From positions 1-8,185 of the forward strand of contig VYDF01000121.1 in assembly GCA_009843565.1 (NCBI GenBank): a DNA stretch of 8,185 nt, read 5' to 3'. Both the position numbers and the translations under genes were made by a program. This DNA comes from Acidimicrobiia bacterium (lineage in GTDB: Bacteria > Actinomycetota > Acidimicrobiia > Acidimicrobiales > Bin134). Each line of letters begins with the position of its first letter. The first letter of the stretch is position 1. The notes below the pieces were generated by a model that made no database searches, was not told the DNA's origin, and worked only from the letters and a program-made list of their open reading frames with translations. Shown here one piece after another: positions 5,734 to 8,185 of the stretch.

Positions 5734-7146
5734 CTAGCCGGATGGGGGCTCCGGTTCGGGGCGGCGGATGCGGTGGACCTTCTGCTCGTCGCGGGCTTTG
5801 CGTTCGGCCACCTCTTCTTGGTGGGCCGCCTGGAGCATTCGGCGGATCTTGACCACCGGGCGATCGGTGCGGGCCAGACGGTCCATGTCCCAGCGGGCCA
5901 CTCGTCCTTGAGCGGCCTGCAAGACGGCGTCGCCGCCGTAGATGCAGCTGGTGATGCTGCCCGGCCATGGATAGATGCGGCCGAAGAAGCGACCCATCAT
6001 GAGATTGATGGCCTGGGCGGCCAGCGAATTGCGCATGGGGGTACCGAAGTCGGTCTTCCCCATGATCAACCATCCCGTAAAGCTGCCCACATCGCGGGGT
6101 ACGAACCAGAAATAGCCCTCATCGAGGGGACCGGCCAGATCGCCGGGAGCGTGATAGACGAGGTTGGGCAGCAGCCACTCGATATGGTCGATGCTGAACG
6201 TCCCCGGGTGTTCGTCGGGCTCCGTGTACCACACGTGGAGGCCACGGCCATCGAAGATCTCTTCGAACTCCATGTCTCCGGCCGGCTTCTGCCCGTTGAA
6301 CAGCGAACAGGTCCGGTGCAGGCAACCCACATGGGTCATGTCCACGGTGTTGTCCAACATGTTGAGGTGGCTGTAGGGCAGGTCGAGCTGCTGGACCATC
6401 ATGAGCTTTTGGCCGAACACGGTTTGGGCGTGGGGAAAGGTCTCCATGAAGGACGGGGGTTCCTTGTCGCCCATATAGACGAGTACCACGCCCCTGTGCT
6501 CCTCTACCGGGTACGACCGGGCCCGGACTTTCCCGCAGGCGTTGCTGTTGGGACCGTCGGCCAGAAAGGCCACGCACTCGCCGTCTCCGTCGAAGGTCAT
6601 GCCGTGGTAGCGGCAGGTAAGCGTCCCCGGCGCCCACACGCCGACTTGGCCGAGCGATAGCAGCGGCCCTCGATGGGGGCAGCGATTTTGCAGGGCACGG
6701 GCCCTGCCGTCGGCGTCTCGGAACAAAACGATGTTGTCGCCGAGCATGGTCACCGGCTTCAGCTCGTTGTGCATCAGGTCCTTTGACTCAATGGCTGGAT
6801 ACCAATACTCGCGGAGGCCCTGGAACGGGATCTTGTCTTGGTTTTCCTCCACATAGTCCCAGGGGACTTCGCCCACCGAGGCTGGCTTTTCCGGTACGCC
6901 ATAGGGGCTCTTCCACCATTGGTAGAGGCGATAGGCCCCCGACTTCATCGGCTGGGTGCGAGGCTTGTCCACCAGAGGCTTCAGGCTGGGGAATCGGCTC
7001 AGTACGCTGACGCCCCACTCCTTGGCCTGTTGGGCGAGGACTTGTTGGATGCGGGCCGGGGCGGGAATGGAGGGCAGCGCAGCGGCGTGCCGCTCGGCGG
7101 TGTCCTCGTGTTCCTCGGGAATCCGAGGAGCTTCAGCTGTTGTCAT
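5734..7146 (-). CDS. Rieske non-haem iron oxygenase, alpha subunit
   Basis: A 470-residue oxygenase component that uses a [2Fe-2S] Rieske centre and a mononuclear Fe(II) site to hydroxylate or dealkylate a substrate. The Rieske ligands are C-P-H-R-G (Cys156, His158) and C-R-Y-H-G (Cys178, His181). The mononuclear site is D-M-T-H-V-G-C-L-H (Asp269, His272, His277). The third iron ligand is probably Asp406 in G-G-D-A-V-L-Q-A-A-Q, which is followed by the usual R-x-x-L tail. The pattern is closest to phthalate-dioxygenase or O-demethylase-type single-subunit enzymes, and the substrate is unknown. No ferredoxin or reductase is in the window. There are about 110 residues before the usual start of the domain (L-R-E-Y-W-Y-P-A at 111-118), an unusually long N-terminal extension without a signal peptide. 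The start is supported by TTGGAGG 4 bases upstream. It lies 24 bases after the binding-protein gene and 18 bases before copy A, so it is clearly in their operon. Confidence 0.95.
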   Translation of the reverse strand: MTTAEAPRIPEEHEDTAERHAAALPSIPAPARIQQVLAQQAKEWGVSVLSRFPSLKPLVDKPRTQPMKSGAYRLYQWWKSPYGVPEKPASVGEVPWDYVEENQDKIPFQGLREYWYPAIESKDLMHNELKPVTMLGDNIVLFRDADGRARALQNRCPHRGPLLSLGQVGVWAPGTLTCRYHGMTFDGDGECVAFLADGPNSNACGKVRARSYPVEEHRGVVLVYMGDKEPPSFMETFPHAQTVFGQKLMMVQQLDLPYSHLNMLDNTVDMTHVGCLHRTCSLFNGQKPAGDMEFEEIFDGRGLHVWYTEPDEHPGTFSIDHIEWLLPNLVYHAPGDLAGPLDEGYFWFVPRDVGSFTGWLIMGKTDFGTPMRNSLAAQAINLMMGRFFGRIYPWPGSITSCIYGGDAVLQAAQGRVARWDMDRLARTDRPVVKIRRMLQAAHQEEVAERKARDEQKVHRIRRPEPEPPSG

Positions 7147-7150
7147 GGTG

Positions 7151-7155
7151 CCTCC
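7151..7155 (-). promoter_or_regulatory. Ribosome binding site of the Rieske oxygenase
   Basis: The complement reads GGAGG within TTGGAGG, 4 bases before the ATG at 7144-7146. It sits in the 24-base gap after the binding-protein gene and supports the long N-terminal form of the Rieske protein. Confidence 0.7.
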
Positions 7156-7170
7156 AAGGGTGTCAGAGGA

Positions 7171-8185
7171 TCATCGGGTGAGGCTTACGTACTCCCCGGT
7201 CAAGGCCACAATCTGACCGTTGCGCACTTCCGAGAGCACCACATAGTCGCTGAACACTCGGGATGCCGGTGGGTAGGCCATGATCGGTTCCGCCCAATTG
7301 AACGGCGGCAAGGGCTCAAAGTGAATCTCCCCGGCCGACTCCAAGGCGGCAACTAGCGACGCGGAGTCGATTCCCTCCGGGTCCATGGTCCTCATGATGT
7401 CGGCCACGATATGGACCGCCGCCCACGAGTTGATGGCCAGCTCGCTGCGAGGTGCATCAGACCCGATGGCGTCCAATTCATCGTGGTACTGCTGCACGCC
7501 GGGATTCTCGGTGTACGAGGGGGGCAGGATCTGGCCGGCCAAAATGAGTCCTTCCGCGGCATCCCCCACGATGTCGAAGTTCGTCTGGGAGTAGACCAGC
7601 GTTGAGGATACCAAGAGAGGATCGGCGCCAAGGTTGGGCAGGGTCAGCAGGTACTTGTTGATCAGGTCCGGGGACATGACGAAAGCCACACCGTCGGTCC
7701 CGCCCTCCAGGGTGGCCTGCACCAACGGGGTAATGTCGGCGGCATCGGGGGGGAAGCCCGTTTGGCCCTTGAGGCCCAGGCCATAGGGGGCGAGTCCGGC
7801 GTTCAAGAAAAGCCCGGCCAGAGCCGCGGCGTTGCCGGTGGCGGGGATGGCGGCGTGAACGGTGGTGGCGCCGTATTCTCCGAGGCCATAGCCGATCGCG
7901 GCTAAAGACGTAGCGATGCCGCCGCCAACCGGGAATGACAGCGGGGAGGTGAGCTCCAGTTGGCTACGGGACAAGTTGCCGATGGAGGGGATTCCGGCAT
8001 CGACAAGCACGCCCATGTATTCGTTCCCGAATCCGCTGGTGGCGCCGACCACGGCCACGACGCCCTCATCCACCGCTTGGCGCCCGCATTCCACCGAGAG
8101 ATTGGGGTTCGACTCGTCGTCGCAAATCAGCAGTTCGATGGGGCGACCGTTAACGCCACCGGCGGCGTTGATAGCCGCGACGGCG
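7171..8185 (-). CDS. ABC transporter substrate-binding protein, branched-chain amino acid type (5' end outside window)
   Basis: The last 337 residues of a periplasmic or lipoprotein-type binding protein of the LivJ/Peripla_BP_6 family, which delivers ligand to an ABC importer. The visible N-terminal piece, A-I-N-A-A-G-G-V-N-G-R-P-I-E-L-L, is the family hallmark. It is followed by C-D-D-E-S-N-P and a second Cys (V-E-C-G-R-Q) that match the conserved disulfide pair. V-V-A-V-V-G-A-T-S-G-F-G then lies at the ligand cleft. The ATG at 8092-8094 is internal, because homologous sequence continues upstream to the window edge; the signal peptide lies outside. Many environmental members bind aromatic acids, amides or other carboxylates rather than amino acids, which would suit an operon with a Rieske oxygenase, but the ligand is not readable here. 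The gene stops at TGA 7171-7173, 24 bases before the Rieske start. Confidence 0.93.
   Translation of the reverse strand, partial: AVAAINAAGGVNGRPIELLICDDESNPNLSVECGRQAVDEGVVAVVGATSGFGNEYMGVLVDAGIPSIGNLSRSQLELTSPLSFPVGGGIATSLAAIGYGLGEYGATTVHAAIPATGNAAALAGLFLNAGLAPYGLGLKGQTGFPPDAADITPLVQATLEGGTDGVAFVMSPDLINKYLLTLPNLGADPLLVSSTLVYSQTNFDIVGDAAEGLILAGQILPPSYTENPGVQQYHDELDAIGSDAPRSELAINSWAAVHIVADIMRTMDPEGIDSASLVAALESAGEIHFEPLPPFNWAEPIMAYPPASRVFSDYVVLSEVRNGQIVALTGEYVSLTR

Noticed and set aside
5773..6660. 295-codon open frame on the plus strand opposite the Rieske gene
   Set aside because: It is antisense to a gene with every Rieske ligand in place, shows no recognisable domain, and is explained by high G+C.
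7144..7173. Readthrough of the binding-protein TGA into the in-frame Rieske gene
   Set aside because: The frames agree by chance. The binding protein ends at a normal family C-terminus, the Rieske gene has its own strong ribosome site, and no active-site motif spans the TGA.
1..8185. CRISPR arrays, insertion sequences, tRNA or rRNA genes, Sec machinery genes
   Set aside because: No repeat-spacer pattern, transposase, terminal repeats or RNA gene signatures were seen. Essentially all the sequence is accounted for by protein genes, none of which is selA, selB or selD.

Overview
The window is a gene-dense, high-G+C bacterial segment. It carries catabolic-type oxygenases (cytochrome P450, flavin monooxygenase of the acyl-CoA dehydrogenase fold, Rieske oxygenase), a TetR regulator, and a branched-chain-amino-acid-type ABC binding protein. 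This mix suits an uncultured actinobacterium or a similar degrader of hydrophobic or aromatic compounds. That assignment is an inference from gene content and base composition, because no taxonomic marker is present.

Layout. On the plus strand the window opens with the 3' end of a P450 (1-183). A TetR-family regulator (202-822, minus) converges on it and diverges from a flavin-dependent monooxygenase (925-2133, plus). The roughly 100-bp gap between those two (823-924) is the only sizeable non-coding stretch and holds candidate promoters and dyads. The rest of the window is one tight minus-strand operon, read right to left: ABC substrate-binding protein (from beyond 8185 to 7171), Rieske oxygenase (7146-5734), two AhpD/CMD-like proteins in tandem (5715-4513 and 4499-3252), and a MetE/UROD-like protein (3242-2073). 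Gaps within the operon are 9 to 24 bases. The 3' end of the last gene overlaps the 3' end of the flavin monooxygenase gene by 61 bases in antisense.

Main discovery. Each AhpD-like gene looks like two adjacent genes separated by an in-frame TGA, at 4966-4968 and 3720-3722. In both, the upstream part ends in Asn-Glu-Cys-Phe-Tyr and reading continues in frame without another stop into the rest of a conserved CMD-type domain. The TGA falls exactly on the second Cys of the AhpD CxxC-xxx-His active site, giving C-F-Y-U-x-x-G-H in both copies. Stem-loops compatible with bacterial SECIS elements lie directly downstream. I annotate both as full-length selenoproteins of 400 and 415 residues. A standard gene caller would split each into a truncated gene plus a spurious small hypothetical gene.

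How the genes may work together (inference): the ABC binding protein captures a substrate, the Rieske oxygenase hydroxylates or demethylates it, and the two selenocysteine AhpD-like proteins carry out a thiol/selenol redox or peroxide-linked step. The Zn-type MetE-like protein could transfer a methyl or alkyl group. No selA, selB, selC or selD gene is in the window, so Sec machinery would have to lie elsewhere in the genome.
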